Assembly (NCBI RefSeq): GCF_927798175.1
Contig: NZ_CAKMMP010000006.1
Location: forward strand, 248,001 to 312,000
From: Paenibacillus sp. JJ-223
GTDB taxonomy: Bacteria; Bacillota; Bacilli; Paenibacillales; Paenibacillaceae
Direction: 5' to 3'
DNA length: 64,000 nt
Made by a program: the position numbers and the translations under genes. Under the pieces are notes generated by a model. That model saw only the letters and a list, made by a program, of their open reading frames with translations. It did not search any database and was not told where the DNA came from. This document shows positions 24,486 through 32,680 of the stretch, one piece after another (the stretch's first letter is position 1; each line of letters starts with the position of its first letter).

Positions 24486-24693
24486 AAATAAGGATCTACC
24501 TAAATTGGGCGATGTAATTAGTTGTAAAGCCGATTATTTAGCTGAGTACGGGTCCATTGTAAAGTTTGGGAATAGGGATGCTGGTATGATCCATATCTTT
24601 AAGCTCTCAAACACTTCATTGATGCAAATTCAGATCGCACAGCGTATCGCTTCGAAACATTGTTTTCATCAAAGAAATACTGCTTGGAAATAA
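24466..24693 (+). pseudogene. S1-type RNA-binding domain fragment
   Basis: A frame of up to 75 codons contains KLGDVISCKADYLAEYGSIV, then KFGNRDAGMIHIFKLSN. This matches the first four strands of an S1 domain (GD-x-V ... YG ... G-x-x-H-I-x-x-L). It ends shortly after in unrelated residues, has no ribosome binding site, and starts inside csaA in another frame. I read it as the remnant of a general-stress-protein-13-like gene. Confidence 0.4.
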
Positions 24694-24734
24694 AGGAATT
24701 TAAATTTTAAAAGCGTTAGCTTTAGGAGATAAAC

Positions 24735-25535
24735 ATGGATCTTAAATTAGCCAACAAAGTAGCTGTCGTTACCGGAGCAAGTAAAGGAATTGGACTCGCT
24801 ATCGTTCGAAAATTTATCGAGGAAGGGGCAAGTGTCGTCGCGGTAAGTCGGACTTTAACGGAGGAATTGGCTGATCTTGTTGAACATAAATCAGTCAAAC
24901 ATCTACCTATTGATGTCAATATGGAACGCAATACAGTTGAACTTTCTAAAAAACTCGGTGAAGTGTTCGGCAGAGTCGACATTTTAATCAATAGTATCGG
25001 GGCGGTTGACAAGAGGAGAGGAGAAGGTTTTTTGGCTACGCCAAATGAGGAATGGGAACAACTTTATGATTTAAACCTGTTTAGCGTTGTTCGTTTTACT
25101 CAAGCAGCATTACCGCATATCCTAAATAACAATGAGGGTGCAATTGTAAATATCTCTTCAGTAAATGCACGGATGCCCGAATTGCTATTGCCTATATATG
25201 GCACCACCAAAGCGGCACTTAATAATTTGACGAAAATGCTGGCTGGTGAGTTTGGACCTCGTAATATTAGAGTTAATTCGATCTCACCTGGACCGGTAGT
25301 AACACCTTTGTGGCAAGACCCTGACAACGGAATGGCCAAAACAATCGGTTCATTTGCAGGGATGGATTCAGAAAAAGTTTTTGAAGAGCTACCTAAAATG
25401 GCTGGTATAACATTGGGGAAATTTGCAGAAGCCGGAGATATTGCGAACCTTACAGTTTTCCTTGCTTCGGAGCGAGCTTCAATGATTACCGGAGCGGATT
25501 ATGTTATTGATGGGAATATGGTTAAAACGATTTAA
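24735..25535 (+). CDS. Short-chain dehydrogenase/reductase (SDR)
   Basis: A 266-residue SDR: KVAVVTGASKGIGLAIVRKF, INSIGAVDKRRGEGF in place of the usual NNAG, ISSVNARMPE and YGTTKAALNN, ending AGDIANLTVFLASERASMIT and GADYVIDG. It probably uses NAD(P)(H) on a small carbonyl or alcohol. AGGAG lies just before the ATG. It stands alone before an intergenic terminator repeat. Confidence 0.88.
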   Translation: MDLKLANKVAVVTGASKGIGLAIVRKFIEEGASVVAVSRTLTEELADLVEHKSVKHLPIDVNMERNTVELSKKLGEVFGRVDILINSIGAVDKRRGEGFLATPNEEWEQLYDLNLFSVVRFTQAALPHILNNNEGAIVNISSVNARMPELLLPIYGTTKAALNNLTKMLAGEFGPRNIRVNSISPGPVVTPLWQDPDNGMAKTIGSFAGMDSEKVFEELPKMAGITLGKFAEAGDIANLTVFLASERASMITGADYVIDGNMVKTI

Positions 25536-25654
25536 ACCGCAATGGTTCGATAAATTAAATTTGAACTTCTAAACGGGGCTCTTTATTTACTGATATCTTA
25601 ATATGTTCTCTCCTTACTATAGAGTTCGATAATTCATCAGCTCAATAAAACAAC

Positions 25655-25711
25655 AAAGCAGCTGATCAAAATGATCGGCTGCTTTTGTTCAATGAACGGG
25701 CAGGTTAGGGC
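25655..25711 (+). repeat. Terminator repeat family, copy 1 of 3
   Basis: AAAGCAGCTGATCA (25655-25668) pairs with TGATCGGCTGCTTTT (25672-25686), a terminator for the SDR gene. It is followed by a conserved tail GAACGGGCAGGTTAG. The same hairpin and tail recur near 31.87 and 32.51 kb. Bases 25712-25846 are AT-rich and must hold the promoter of the next gene. Confidence 0.75.
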
Positions 25712-25846
25712 AATAAATAATACTCATGATTAAGTTCTGAAATTTTCTTATTCCAATTTCACAATAAATATAAATGGTAAGAATTACATGATATCATTGG
25801 TATTATAGTATTATGTTACTAATTTAGAACGAAGGAGATGATTCGT

Positions 25847-25879
25847 ATGAAATATGTAACAAAGGTGATTGAAAAGTAG
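25847..25879 (+). CDS. Leader peptide MKYVTKVIEK, candidate attenuator ORF
   Basis: A 10-codon frame with a strong GAAGGAGATG ribosome binding site seven bases before its ATG. Its last four codons (25867-25876) form the left arm of a hairpin. It lies 70 bases before a GNAT gene whose own ribosome binding site is in a competing stem. This is the usual anatomy of translational attenuators that control antibiotic resistance genes. Confidence 0.6.
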   Translation: MKYVTKVIEK

Positions 25880-25938
25880 TTTGTTTGCCTTTGACTCTTT
25901 TCAATCGAAATCAATAAACCAAATTATTTGAAAAGAGG
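25867..25938 (+). promoter_or_regulatory. Mutually exclusive hairpins controlling the GNAT gene
   Basis: Segment 1 GATTGAAAAG (25867-25876, inside the leader ORF) pairs perfectly with segment 2 CTTTTCAATC (25897-25906). Segment 2 shifted by two bases, CTCTTTTCAA (25895-25904), pairs equally well with segment 3 TTGAAAAGAG (25928-25937), which contains the AAGAGG ribosome binding site of the GNAT gene. The two 10-bp stems cannot coexist. Pairing 2:3 hides the site and pairing 1:2 frees it, so ribosome position on the leader should set expression. Confidence 0.65.
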
Positions 25939-25949
25939 AACATACTTAT

Positions 25950-26525
25950 ATGTACCATGATGAGAATTTGTTAATTCGGCCAATTGAGCATACTGATCTT
26001 TATCGTATTTGGGAATTAGTGTATAAGGATGAAACGCCTGAATGGAAAAGATGGGATGCTCCTTATTATCCGCATCAATCTAAAACGTATGAAGAATTTT
26101 TACCTATCGGTGAAAGCTGGATCAACCAACCAAACCTTTGGGTAATCGAAGTAGATCGAATTGTACGAGGTATGGTTTCTTATTATTGGGAACATGAGCC
26201 TTCGAAATGGCTTGAAATGGGAATTGTATTTCATGAGAGCAGTTCATGGGGGAAAGGAAATGGAACACGTGCATTAAAATTATGGATGGATCATTTATTT
26301 AATACAATGCCGCTTGTTCGTGTAGGTTTTACTACATGGTCAGGTAATGAAAGAATGATTCGAGTTGGTGAAAAACTAGGGATGCAAAATGAAGCGCGAA
26401 TTCGAAAGGTTCGTTTCTACAATGGAAGTTATTATGATTCCATTCGAATGGGAATTTTAAGAGAAGAATGGGTAACGATTCATTCTGCTAACGGGGCAAG
26501 TTCGCTGAATGATGACTCGGTTTAA
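25950..26525 (+). CDS. GNAT acetyltransferase, RimJ/RimL-like
   Basis: A 191-residue N-acetyltransferase: LLIRPIEHTDLYRIWELVYK (strand 1, helix 1), GMVSYYWEH, WLEMGIVFHESSSWGKGNGT (acetyl-CoA loop), RVGFTTWSGNERMIRVGEKL and a C-terminal strand YDSIRMGILREEW. Some members modify ribosomal proteins and others inactivate antibiotics. The attenuator-like leader and the nucleotidyltransferase gene that follows favour a resistance role; that is inference. The gene is clearly AT-rich compared with the galactan locus. Confidence 0.85.
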   Translation: MYHDENLLIRPIEHTDLYRIWELVYKDETPEWKRWDAPYYPHQSKTYEEFLPIGESWINQPNLWVIEVDRIVRGMVSYYWEHEPSKWLEMGIVFHESSSWGKGNGTRALKLWMDHLFNTMPLVRVGFTTWSGNERMIRVGEKLGMQNEARIRKVRFYNGSYYDSIRMGILREEWVTIHSANGASSLNDDSV

Positions 26526-26642
26526 CATTTGTAGTAAAGCTAAGTTTTTTGATATTACAGTGGTTTGGCAGCTAAGGGGACATCTTTTTCTTACTCTAAG
26601 CTTATGATTTTGCGGTAGGCACTTCCATAGCCCCGACTGAGA

Positions 26643-27158
26643 ATGAACTTCGGGAACGATAATGTTGTAACAGAGCAACCCAGTGCAATTTGTGCAACTA
26701 TTGAATGCAGATTCTGGTTGCGCGGTGGATGGGCAATCGATTTTTTACTCGGAAAGGTTACCCGTCCACATGACGATATAGACTTGGTAACATGGATACA
26801 GCACAGAGAGCAGCTAGAGCTTGCTCTTGTCGAAGCTGGTGATGAACAGATTTCTGTGAGAGAGCAGTTTCGCGGGAGACAGTCTGATTTTAGCAAAGAT
26901 GGCGTAGATATTACATTTGGCTATATATCGAGTACTAATGATGGAAGTATTATTATGAATGGCTTACCAGAGTGGGTATGGCGACAGGATTCGTTGTTAT
27001 CAAAAAGCTTTATGTTAAACGGAATATCAGCCCATGTCTTACACCCGAGACAACTTTTAGAGGAAAAAGAGGTTTACGAACAAAACGGTAGAGTACCTCG
27101 ACCCAAGGATGAAGATAGCAAAAATATATTGTATCGTATAATAGCAGAGTTAAATTAG
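26643..27158 (+). CDS. Aminoglycoside/lincosamide-type nucleotidyltransferase
   Basis: A 171-residue protein with the signature CRFWLRGGWAIDFLLGKVTR then PHDDIDLVTW (about residues 23-50). The HDDIDLV stretch carries the metal-binding Asp pair typical of ANT(2'')/LnuA-like enzymes, which transfer a nucleotide onto a drug hydroxyl. The C-terminal part includes LHPRQLLEEKEVYEQNGRVP and RPKDEDSKN. The ATG at 26643 lacks a good ribosome binding site, so the true N-terminus is uncertain. The enzyme class is well supported; the drug is not. Confidence 0.8.
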   Translation: MNFGNDNVVTEQPSAICATIECRFWLRGGWAIDFLLGKVTRPHDDIDLVTWIQHREQLELALVEAGDEQISVREQFRGRQSDFSKDGVDITFGYISSTNDGSIIMNGLPEWVWRQDSLLSKSFMLNGISAHVLHPRQLLEEKEVYEQNGRVPRPKDEDSKNILYRIIAELN

Positions 27159-27223
27159 TCTTTGGAACAAGATACGCTGTTTCACAAACTGGAGAGTTAT
27201 TCGGATCGAAAAGGAGAATGGAG

Positions 27224-27592
27224 ATGACCGCAAAGTTGATCTTGAATTATACGGATGGAGATTTCATAGAAAAGATAGAAATACCGATTTATAAAGAGTA
27301 TCGCAAGGATACCTCTTTTCAACTGTACCATTTAAATCGCAACCCTGCTCGTATTGTTCACAAAGAATTGTTAGTTATCGATGAATCGGGGATTGCACCA
27401 GGGAGTATGTTTCAAAGTGTTACCGAATTTTGTGAAAAAATTATCCCTTATTTATTGAGTAGGAAAAATGAGTCGCTATTTTTATTCGGGGAGTATTACG
27501 ATGCAGAACAGGATAAGATGGTGGACATCGATGATATTGAGATTCCCTGTTTCGTAGGCGGGGAAGTCACTTTGCAAGAAGAAAAAAAGTAA
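27224..27592 (+). CDS. Hypothetical protein
   Basis: A 122-residue, acidic, soluble protein (MTAKLILNYTDGDFIEKIEI, then YLLSRKNESLFLFGEYYDAE) ending in a charged tail. I chose the ATG at 27224, seven bases after AAGGAG, instead of the one at 27218 that adjoins it. It has no signal peptide or membrane segment. I do not recognise the family. It follows the nucleotidyltransferase on the same strand, 65 bases away, without a visible terminator. Confidence 0.65.
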   Translation: MTAKLILNYTDGDFIEKIEIPIYKEYRKDTSFQLYHLNRNPARIVHKELLVIDESGIAPGSMFQSVTEFCEKIIPYLLSRKNESLFLFGEYYDAEQDKMVDIDDIEIPCFVGGEVTLQEEKK

Positions 27593-27843
27593 TCTTGGAT
27601 CTGCAAAGGTTGCAGGTAAACGTTTGTGTATTTAAAACATGAGAGATTCTCTTGCGCAGCCTGAGAGGTACTTCAGAATGCCTTTGGACAATAAAACGAA
27701 GGGTGAGCGAACAGACTGTACACGTTATCGACCTCCCTCGCAAGCAGTAAGAATACTATAGACGTAGGGCATGAAATTTTCATGATTCTGTGCCCCGAGA
27801 GGGGCATGGTTGGCCAACGGGCAGGATCAGGAGAGAAAATGAC

Positions 27844-27966
27844 ATGTATAGCAATGAAATTCAAAAGCAGCGATACTCTCTGCTCGAAGCGAGCCAGGGA
27901 ATACTGCTGCTCGTTTTTTTCGGATGCATGTTTAGATTTCTGGCATTATCGTTGCAAACGTATTAA
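27844..27966 (+). CDS. Candidate 40-residue membrane protein
   Basis: A short frame with AGGAGAG nine bases before its ATG encodes a polar N-terminus (MYSNEIQKQRYSLLEASQ) and one hydrophobic stretch (GILLLVFFGCMFRFLALSL). The stop at 27964-27966 directly abuts the stop of the convergent MDR gene. Upstream (27593-27843) there is no larger gene; it holds the hairpin TGCCCCGAGAGGGGCA near 27790 and the palindrome ATGAAATTTTCAT near 27770. The protein is plausible but unproven. Confidence 0.35.
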   Translation: MYSNEIQKQRYSLLEASQGILLLVFFGCMFRFLALSLQTY

Positions 27967-28908
27967 TCAACCTATATGAAGCACCGCTTTGCCGGAGAAA
28001 TTCCGTTCCAGCAGATTACGGGCAACGGTATCTATTTCGGTCCAAGGCGCCTCGACTTCGATCCGGGGGACTAACCGCTCGTCTGTGACGAGCCGGGCCA
28101 GCAAACTCAGATCGTCCGCGACGGATTGACGAGTGAGTTCCTCACCTAGAAAAAAGCTGTACAAGGTTTTTCCTCCGCTGGTCACCAGATTCATCATGTC
28201 GAGCGTTGCGGTATTCGAAGAGGAAAATCCTACTGCAACGCAAACCCCTTGGGGCGCCAACTGCGGCAGCAATGCCGCCAGTGTATTGCCGCCTACTGAA
28301 TCGATGATCAGATCGTACGGCCCGAACTTATGGGCTGAAGAAATTGCGGAATATCCAATGATCACTTCATCGGATCCGGCCTCCCGAACAATCTTGGCTT
28401 TCTCCTCCGTGCTTGCCGTGCCTACGACAAATGCGCCGGATTGGGCTGCAAGCTGATGGGCGAATAGCCCAACCCCGCCGGTAGAGCCTGTAATGAAAAT
28501 GCGTTTGCCGAGCAGCATGCCGCCTTTACGGAGCGCATAAAGGGCCGTAAGCCCTGCTACGGGGAGGGTAGCCGCCTCCGTAAAAGTGAGCTTTTCTGGA
28601 ATTTCGGCCAGCATCGATACGGGGGCAGCCACTTGCTCGCTCCAGGCTCCCATGGGAAGCAAACCGACAACCCTGGCCCCTTTTTGCGGACCTGCGCCGC
28701 TCCTGGCCGGCTCGATGACAATTCCGGCGAAATCCCAGCCGGGACGGCTGGATGTCTCCTGATGCTTAGCGTCGCTCACTTCACCGCGATTGAGAGAGAA
28801 GGCCTTCACTTGCACAAGTGCTTCCCAAGGCTTGGCCTCCGGGGCGTCAACTTCCTTGAGCGCCAAATGTGACGGGGCAAGCGGATCCACTACAATGGTA
28901 CGAATCAT
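27967..28908 (-). CDS. Zinc-type alcohol dehydrogenase-like MDR oxidoreductase
   Basis: A 313-residue medium-chain reductase close to NADPH:quinone oxidoreductases: RPGWDFAGIVIEPARSGAGP (about 54), AATLPVAGLTALYALRKGGM (about 111), the cofactor loop IFITGSTGGVGLFAHQLAAQ (about 137) and IIDSVGGNTLAALLPQLAP. The zinc-ligand cysteines of true alcohol dehydrogenases are absent. GGAGGAG precedes the ATG. It is divergent from an XRE/MmyB-like regulator gene 125 bases away, a common regulator-oxidoreductase pairing. Confidence 0.88.
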   Translation of the reverse strand: MIRTIVVDPLAPSHLALKEVDAPEAKPWEALVQVKAFSLNRGEVSDAKHQETSSRPGWDFAGIVIEPARSGAGPQKGARVVGLLPMGAWSEQVAAPVSMLAEIPEKLTFTEAATLPVAGLTALYALRKGGMLLGKRIFITGSTGGVGLFAHQLAAQSGAFVVGTASTEEKAKIVREAGSDEVIIGYSAISSAHKFGPYDLIIDSVGGNTLAALLPQLAPQGVCVAVGFSSSNTATLDMMNLVTSGGKTLYSFFLGEELTRQSVADDLSLLARLVTDERLVPRIEVEAPWTEIDTVARNLLERNFSGKAVLHIG

Positions 28909-29033
28909 ATCCGTTTCTCCTCCATGTATCGTTATGTGTCATTTAATGACTTTCAATTTCAATGAGGAGTATACTTTAAATATATTTTCATCCCAAGTGC
29001 AGAACTACACTTCATAAGAGGAGGGAAGAGAGG

Positions 29034-29912
29034 ATGGATATAGATGCGGAGAATTCCAGACATCGAATCGTAATGGGAGAAATTGAAGCGCTGCGGGTCA
29101 AACGCCAGCAAAAGCTTGCCGATCGGCCTCACCCGTCCTTGAAACGATTTACTCAACAAGAGTTGAACGACGAGGCTTTTCCTTCGTATAAAAATTTGCT
29201 GGTTGGACGTACCCGCCGTATCCCGGCTCGTCAGACGATTATCAATATTGCAGAATATCTTGAATGTACATCCGACGAGCGAAACGATTTGCTATTGGCG
29301 GCCGGTTATCTTCCGATCCGGACCGAATTGGAGGGGAGGTCGTTGGAGCGTGCATTGGAGTGGGCTCAGCAAACGATGAGGAGCATTCCTTTTCCCGCCA
29401 TGATCGTAGCTCATACACAGGACATTCAGGGGTTAAATGAGCCGTTTCGTCATTTGTTCGATATTCCTCTTGACCGTTCATATGACGGTTTATTGAATAG
29501 GATCGATTTTCATTTTAATTCCGGTTTACCGATCCGGCCCCGCTCCACTTTTGACAAAGCGTCGACTGAGCAGTGGGAGGAGCATGCCATAAACTGGATC
29601 CACGCCTTTAAGAGGGAGCACATGCTTTCGCGTTATGATGCGTGGTATCAAAAGCTGTTGGATAAAGTCCAGAAATATAACGTGGACGAAGTTCTGAATG
29701 TGCCGGATGCAGAGCCAAAGATGGATCATACACAAACCATACTGGCCAGGATGGAAAGCTCCGGAGAGCTTGTTCCCATACGCTACAGACAGGTTTCGAT
29801 TTCCGCAGGCAGCCGATTATATCCGCAAATTGTAGTTTTCCTCCCGGTAGATGCTGCTGCACGTACCGTTTTCGAGAACCTGGGATGTCCGGCTGATTGT
29901 AGTTTTGTCTAA
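29034..29912 (+). CDS. XRE-family regulator with MmyB-like sensor domain
   Basis: A 292-residue protein. The N-terminal 90 residues form an XRE-type HTH (GEIEALRVKRQQKLA, LLVGRTRRIPARQTIINIAE, LECTSDERNDLLLAAGY). The rest matches the MmyB-like ligand domain in outline (PAMIVAHTQDIQGLNEPFRH, NRIDFHFNSGLP), expected to bind a small lipid-like molecule. AAGAGGAGGG precedes the ATG. Divergent from the MDR oxidoreductase, which it probably regulates. Bases 29913-30047 contain nothing I can identify. Confidence 0.82.
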   Translation: MDIDAENSRHRIVMGEIEALRVKRQQKLADRPHPSLKRFTQQELNDEAFPSYKNLLVGRTRRIPARQTIINIAEYLECTSDERNDLLLAAGYLPIRTELEGRSLERALEWAQQTMRSIPFPAMIVAHTQDIQGLNEPFRHLFDIPLDRSYDGLLNRIDFHFNSGLPIRPRSTFDKASTEQWEEHAINWIHAFKREHMLSRYDAWYQKLLDKVQKYNVDEVLNVPDAEPKMDHTQTILARMESSGELVPIRYRQVSISAGSRLYPQIVVFLPVDAAARTVFENLGCPADCSFV

Positions 29913-30047
29913 CCCAACACAACCAAGAGGATGAAACCAAAGAGTTATAGCGACAATCGTGTCAGCCTCAAAAACACATCTTGAACAACAAGCTCTGATA
30001 TAATAAGCATATAGCAGCTATCTATTTTCTATGGAGGTGAAGCTATA

Positions 30048-30164
30048 TTGAAAACCATCGGGGTAGGATTCTTACATGCATCGCTCTATGCAAAGCCAGT
30101 GAAGGATATGGCAATGCTTTGCATAGAGCTTAGGAACAATCACATTGCCAACGACGAATCGTAA
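30048..30164 (+). CDS. Candidate 38-residue protein containing a strong hairpin
   Basis: A short frame starts with TTG seven bases after an excellent GGAGGTGA and encodes MKTIGVGFLHASLYAKPVKD followed by an 18-residue polar tail. It ends 55 bases before the CD3324-like gene. Its codons 12-27 contain a 14-bp perfect inverted repeat, so it may act as a leader or RNA switch as well as, or instead of, a protein. Confidence 0.4.
   Translation: MKTIGVGFLHASLYAKPVKDMAMLCIELRNNHIANDES
30083..30129 (+). repeat. 14-bp perfect inverted repeat
   Basis: GCTCTATGCAAAGC (30083-30096) and GCTTTGCATAGAGC (30116-30129) form a perfect stem with a 19-base loop. No T-run follows, so it is not a standard terminator. 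Confidence 0.75.
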
Positions 30165-30219
30165 TATTCTACGAACTGGCTTTGCACCTTATTGATTGAT
30201 TAAATAAGGAGTGAGGCCC

Positions 30220-30486
30220 ATGAAATATTCAAAAGCCGAGTCTGTTTTTCCGGAAGAATTGCTACGTACCATTCAAGAATACGTTCAAGGCGAATTGGTT
30301 TATATCCCAAAACCCAAAGAGGCACACCTAAAATGGGGCGAGAAAACTCACAGCAAAAATAGGGTATCTGCTCGAAACGCCGAGATTAAATCCTTATTCC
30401 GCAATGGAGTTAGGATAGAGGAGTTGGCGGGCCGGTATTTCTTGTCCTGCGAAAGCATAAAGAAAATTGTCTATAAAAAGAACTGA
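30220..30486 (+). CDS. CD3324-family small HTH-like protein
   Basis: An 88-residue protein: MKYSKAESVFPEELLRTIQE, YVQGELVYIPKPKE, then NAEIKSLFRNGVRIEELAGR and a closing helix SCESIKKIVYKKN. The C-terminal third looks like a Trp-repressor/Mor-like helix-turn-helix. The group is widespread in Firmicutes with no settled function. I chose the ATG at 30220, preceded by GGAGTGAGG, instead of the GTG at 30211 inside that site. Confidence 0.75.
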   Translation: MKYSKAESVFPEELLRTIQEYVQGELVYIPKPKEAHLKWGEKTHSKNRVSARNAEIKSLFRNGVRIEELAGRYFLSCESIKKIVYKKN

Positions 30487-30488
30487 TG

Positions 30489-30530
30489 AAATCCGCTAAA
30501 TCGTCGTATCGACGGTTTAGCGGATTTTGT
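30489..30530 (+). terminator. Rho-independent terminator
   Basis: AAATCCGCTAAA (30489-30500) pairs with TTTAGCGGATTTT (30516-30528), with an inner CGTCG/CGACG stem and a T-run. Confidence 0.9.
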
Positions 30531-30642
30531 GCAAAGATGAATTAAATCAACTTATACATAGTAACCGCACCTCTAAATCAATAGACTCAAGTTAAGGTTG
30601 TTGTGATGAAGGACGGCCGGATTATACGAAGGGGTGTACCGA

Positions 30643-31725
30643 ATGAACGAAATCATAAAGAAGAAGCTGCTGGCCAAAAATGAACTGCTCATTAACATGG
30701 TGATCGAACGCGCAAAAAGAGATTTTCTAGACGATATCGCAATTATTGGGCTTACGGGTTCATTTAGCACCGGGGACTTTCATGAGAAGAGCGATCTTGA
30801 TTTGATTATCATTAATCATACAGAAAGGGGATGGGAAATATCCGATTGCTTCATCTTGGATGACGTCGGATATGACATCTATTGCACGCCATGGGATTCA
30901 AGAATACAACAGCAATCCACCTTGGAGCGTCCCGACGTATCGAGCCTAACCGAGCTCCAAATACTCTACTATGCAAAGCCTGAGGATCTGGAAAAATTGA
31001 ACGACTTCAGGCAAAAAGCGCTAGATGCACTTTCGAACCCGATCGGAGAAGCGTGTCTTCATCGAGCAAATAAATGGATCGACCTGGCTAAGCAAGCATA
31101 CAGCGATACGATGCTCGGTGAAGATATCGGTTCAGTGCGACAGGCATCTGCGGGCGTTCTGTACAATCTGGTCAATGCCTTGGTCAGTATGAATAACACA
31201 TGCATCAAAAGAGGAATCAAGCGATATTTGGAAGAGATCCGCTCGTTGCGCTATGTTCCGGATGATCTCGAATCCTTATACATGTCAATCATCGAAGCTC
31301 ATACCATTGAAGATATCCGTATAGCGTCTTTTAACATGTTGAAAAGCGTTACGAAGTTACATCGCACGATGAGTGATAACTTCATTGTTAAACCTGTTCC
31401 GACCTTTGATAATCTGAGGGGAACATACGAAGAATTATGGTGCAACTACCGCAATAAAATGTTGAACAGCGTTATAACGAACGATGCTTCCTATGTCTTT
31501 CTTTCGGCCTTTGGAGCCCAAGGGTATCTTGATGAAATGGCTGTGGAGAAAGGAACCAAGAAATTTGATCTTATGCAGTACTTTGATGCAAGTGATTTAC
31601 CAGTTATGAAAGAGAAGTTCCTTGAAGTGATGGATGAATATCTAGTCGAGTATGATAAGGTCGGCAGAGAAGTCGAACGTTTTACAACCTTCGAGCAACT
31701 ATATGCCCATTATATGAATCATTGA
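30643..31725 (+). CDS. Nucleotidyltransferase-domain protein
   Basis: A 360-residue protein. The Pol-beta-type site GLTGSFSTGDFHEKSDLDLI (about 39-58) has the GS-x-x-x-G and DLDL metal-binding motif. The long helical C-terminus (HRANKWIDLAKQAYSD, LYNLVNALVSMNN) recalls the substrate-binding half of kanamycin or lincosamide nucleotidyltransferases. The ATG at 30643 follows AAGGGGTG. It is the second nucleotidyltransferase in 4 kb, which supports a resistance role, but the target is unknown. Confidence 0.75.
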   Translation: MNEIIKKKLLAKNELLINMVIERAKRDFLDDIAIIGLTGSFSTGDFHEKSDLDLIIINHTERGWEISDCFILDDVGYDIYCTPWDSRIQQQSTLERPDVSSLTELQILYYAKPEDLEKLNDFRQKALDALSNPIGEACLHRANKWIDLAKQAYSDTMLGEDIGSVRQASAGVLYNLVNALVSMNNTCIKRGIKRYLEEIRSLRYVPDDLESLYMSIIEAHTIEDIRIASFNMLKSVTKLHRTMSDNFIVKPVPTFDNLRGTYEELWCNYRNKMLNSVITNDASYVFLSAFGAQGYLDEMAVEKGTKKFDLMQYFDASDLPVMKEKFLEVMDEYLVEYDKVGREVERFTTFEQLYAHYMNH

Positions 31726-31865
31726 CCTTACACCCCAGTTGGTAAGAAGTCCGCGGAAACGGGATTGTAGACACTCTATCTGATAAAATAGGACTACGGG
31801 TTAGAGTATGAACAAGCAAAAAGGCGGAAGTATTAAGCTAACGGGAAACGTTTGAGTAAAACAAC

Positions 31866-31930
31866 AAAGCAGCGGATCAAAGTGATCGGCTTCTTTTATT
31901 CACTAACGGACAGGTTAGAAGGAATAGAAG
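31866..31930 (+). repeat. Terminator repeat family, copy 2 of 3
   Basis: AAAGCAGCGGATCA pairs with TGATCGGCTTCTTTT, followed by AACGGACAGGTTAG, a diverged version of the copy at 25655. It lies 140 bases after the nucleotidyltransferase stop. Bases 31931-32061 contain no recognised gene. Confidence 0.65.
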
Positions 31931-32061
31931 GATCTGTTGAATTACAATTTAAACTTAATTTTTCAACAATTTAATACATCAATTTTGGAACTTAATCCCT
32001 GAATATCCGTATTAAACTTTATAATGTGAAGAAAATAGTACTAAATAAGGATGGGGTTACT

Positions 32062-32352
32062 TTGGCTAGGAAACAAAATGCTGTACCATTTCTGAAACGA
32101 TATTGGGTATCTTCTATTGGTGTGTTTTTGTTGTCACAAATATTCTTTCTCACATCTGAAGCAACAGGTTGGAAACTTAACTACAGAGATGCGAATGGAA
32201 CGATATTTGGAAGGATTCTTGACACTCCTATTTTCACTGAATGGTTTAATTTCTACGAAACGCCTCAATATAATTTACTCACTGTCTTTTTTGGCATCTT
32301 TTTTCTTGTTCCTGGATTAGTGAGTGTGATAAAAAAGGTTTTTTCACGCTAA
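32062..32352 (+). CDS. Small membrane protein of unknown function
   Basis: About 96 residues with two membrane segments (SSIGVFLLSQIFFLTSEATG near 15-34 and LTVFFGIFFLVPGLVSVIKK near 72-91) separated by a polar loop. I prefer the TTG at 32062, which has AAGGATGGGG upstream, over a GTG at 32026 without one. No family recognised. The gene is AT-rich like its neighbours. Confidence 0.55.
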   Translation: MARKQNAVPFLKRYWVSSIGVFLLSQIFFLTSEATGWKLNYRDANGTIFGRILDTPIFTEWFNFYETPQYNLLTVFFGIFFLVPGLVSVIKKVFSR

Positions 32353-32507
32353 GTTAAGAAACTTACATACACTTTAGGAAAGCGAATACCGATTGCTGAT
32401 TTAAGTTCGAATTGTGATGTGCCCAATGGTTTAACAGCATGATGCAAAGCACTTTGATGAATGTACATCATTAAAATACGGGGAAACTGGAGCTTAATAA
32501 AGCCAAG

Positions 32508-32572
32508 AAAGCAGCCGATCAAAGTGATCGGCTGCTTTTGTTCAACAATCGGGCAGGCTATTTCAGTGCCAA
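32508..32572 (+). repeat. Terminator repeat family, copy 3 of 3
   Basis: AAAGCAGCCGATCA (32508-32521) pairs perfectly with TGATCGGCTGCTTTT (32525-32539), followed by ATCGGGCAGGCTA. Same family as 25655 and 31866. The rest of 32353-32680 shows no gene. Confidence 0.75.
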
Positions 32573-32680
32573 TTATAAATTTAAGATGTAACTTTCGTTG
32601 ACGGATAGCGTTATTAATAACGAGAAACGTCTTAAAGATTTTACAATAATTAACTAAAAGGGAATATGAGGGATCAGGTT

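Noticed and set aside
27640..27700. CTGAGAGG near 27660 as part of a TPP or similar riboswitch
   Set aside because: Only the short word matches; the rest of the conserved thi-box is missing and the next gene is not a thiamine gene.
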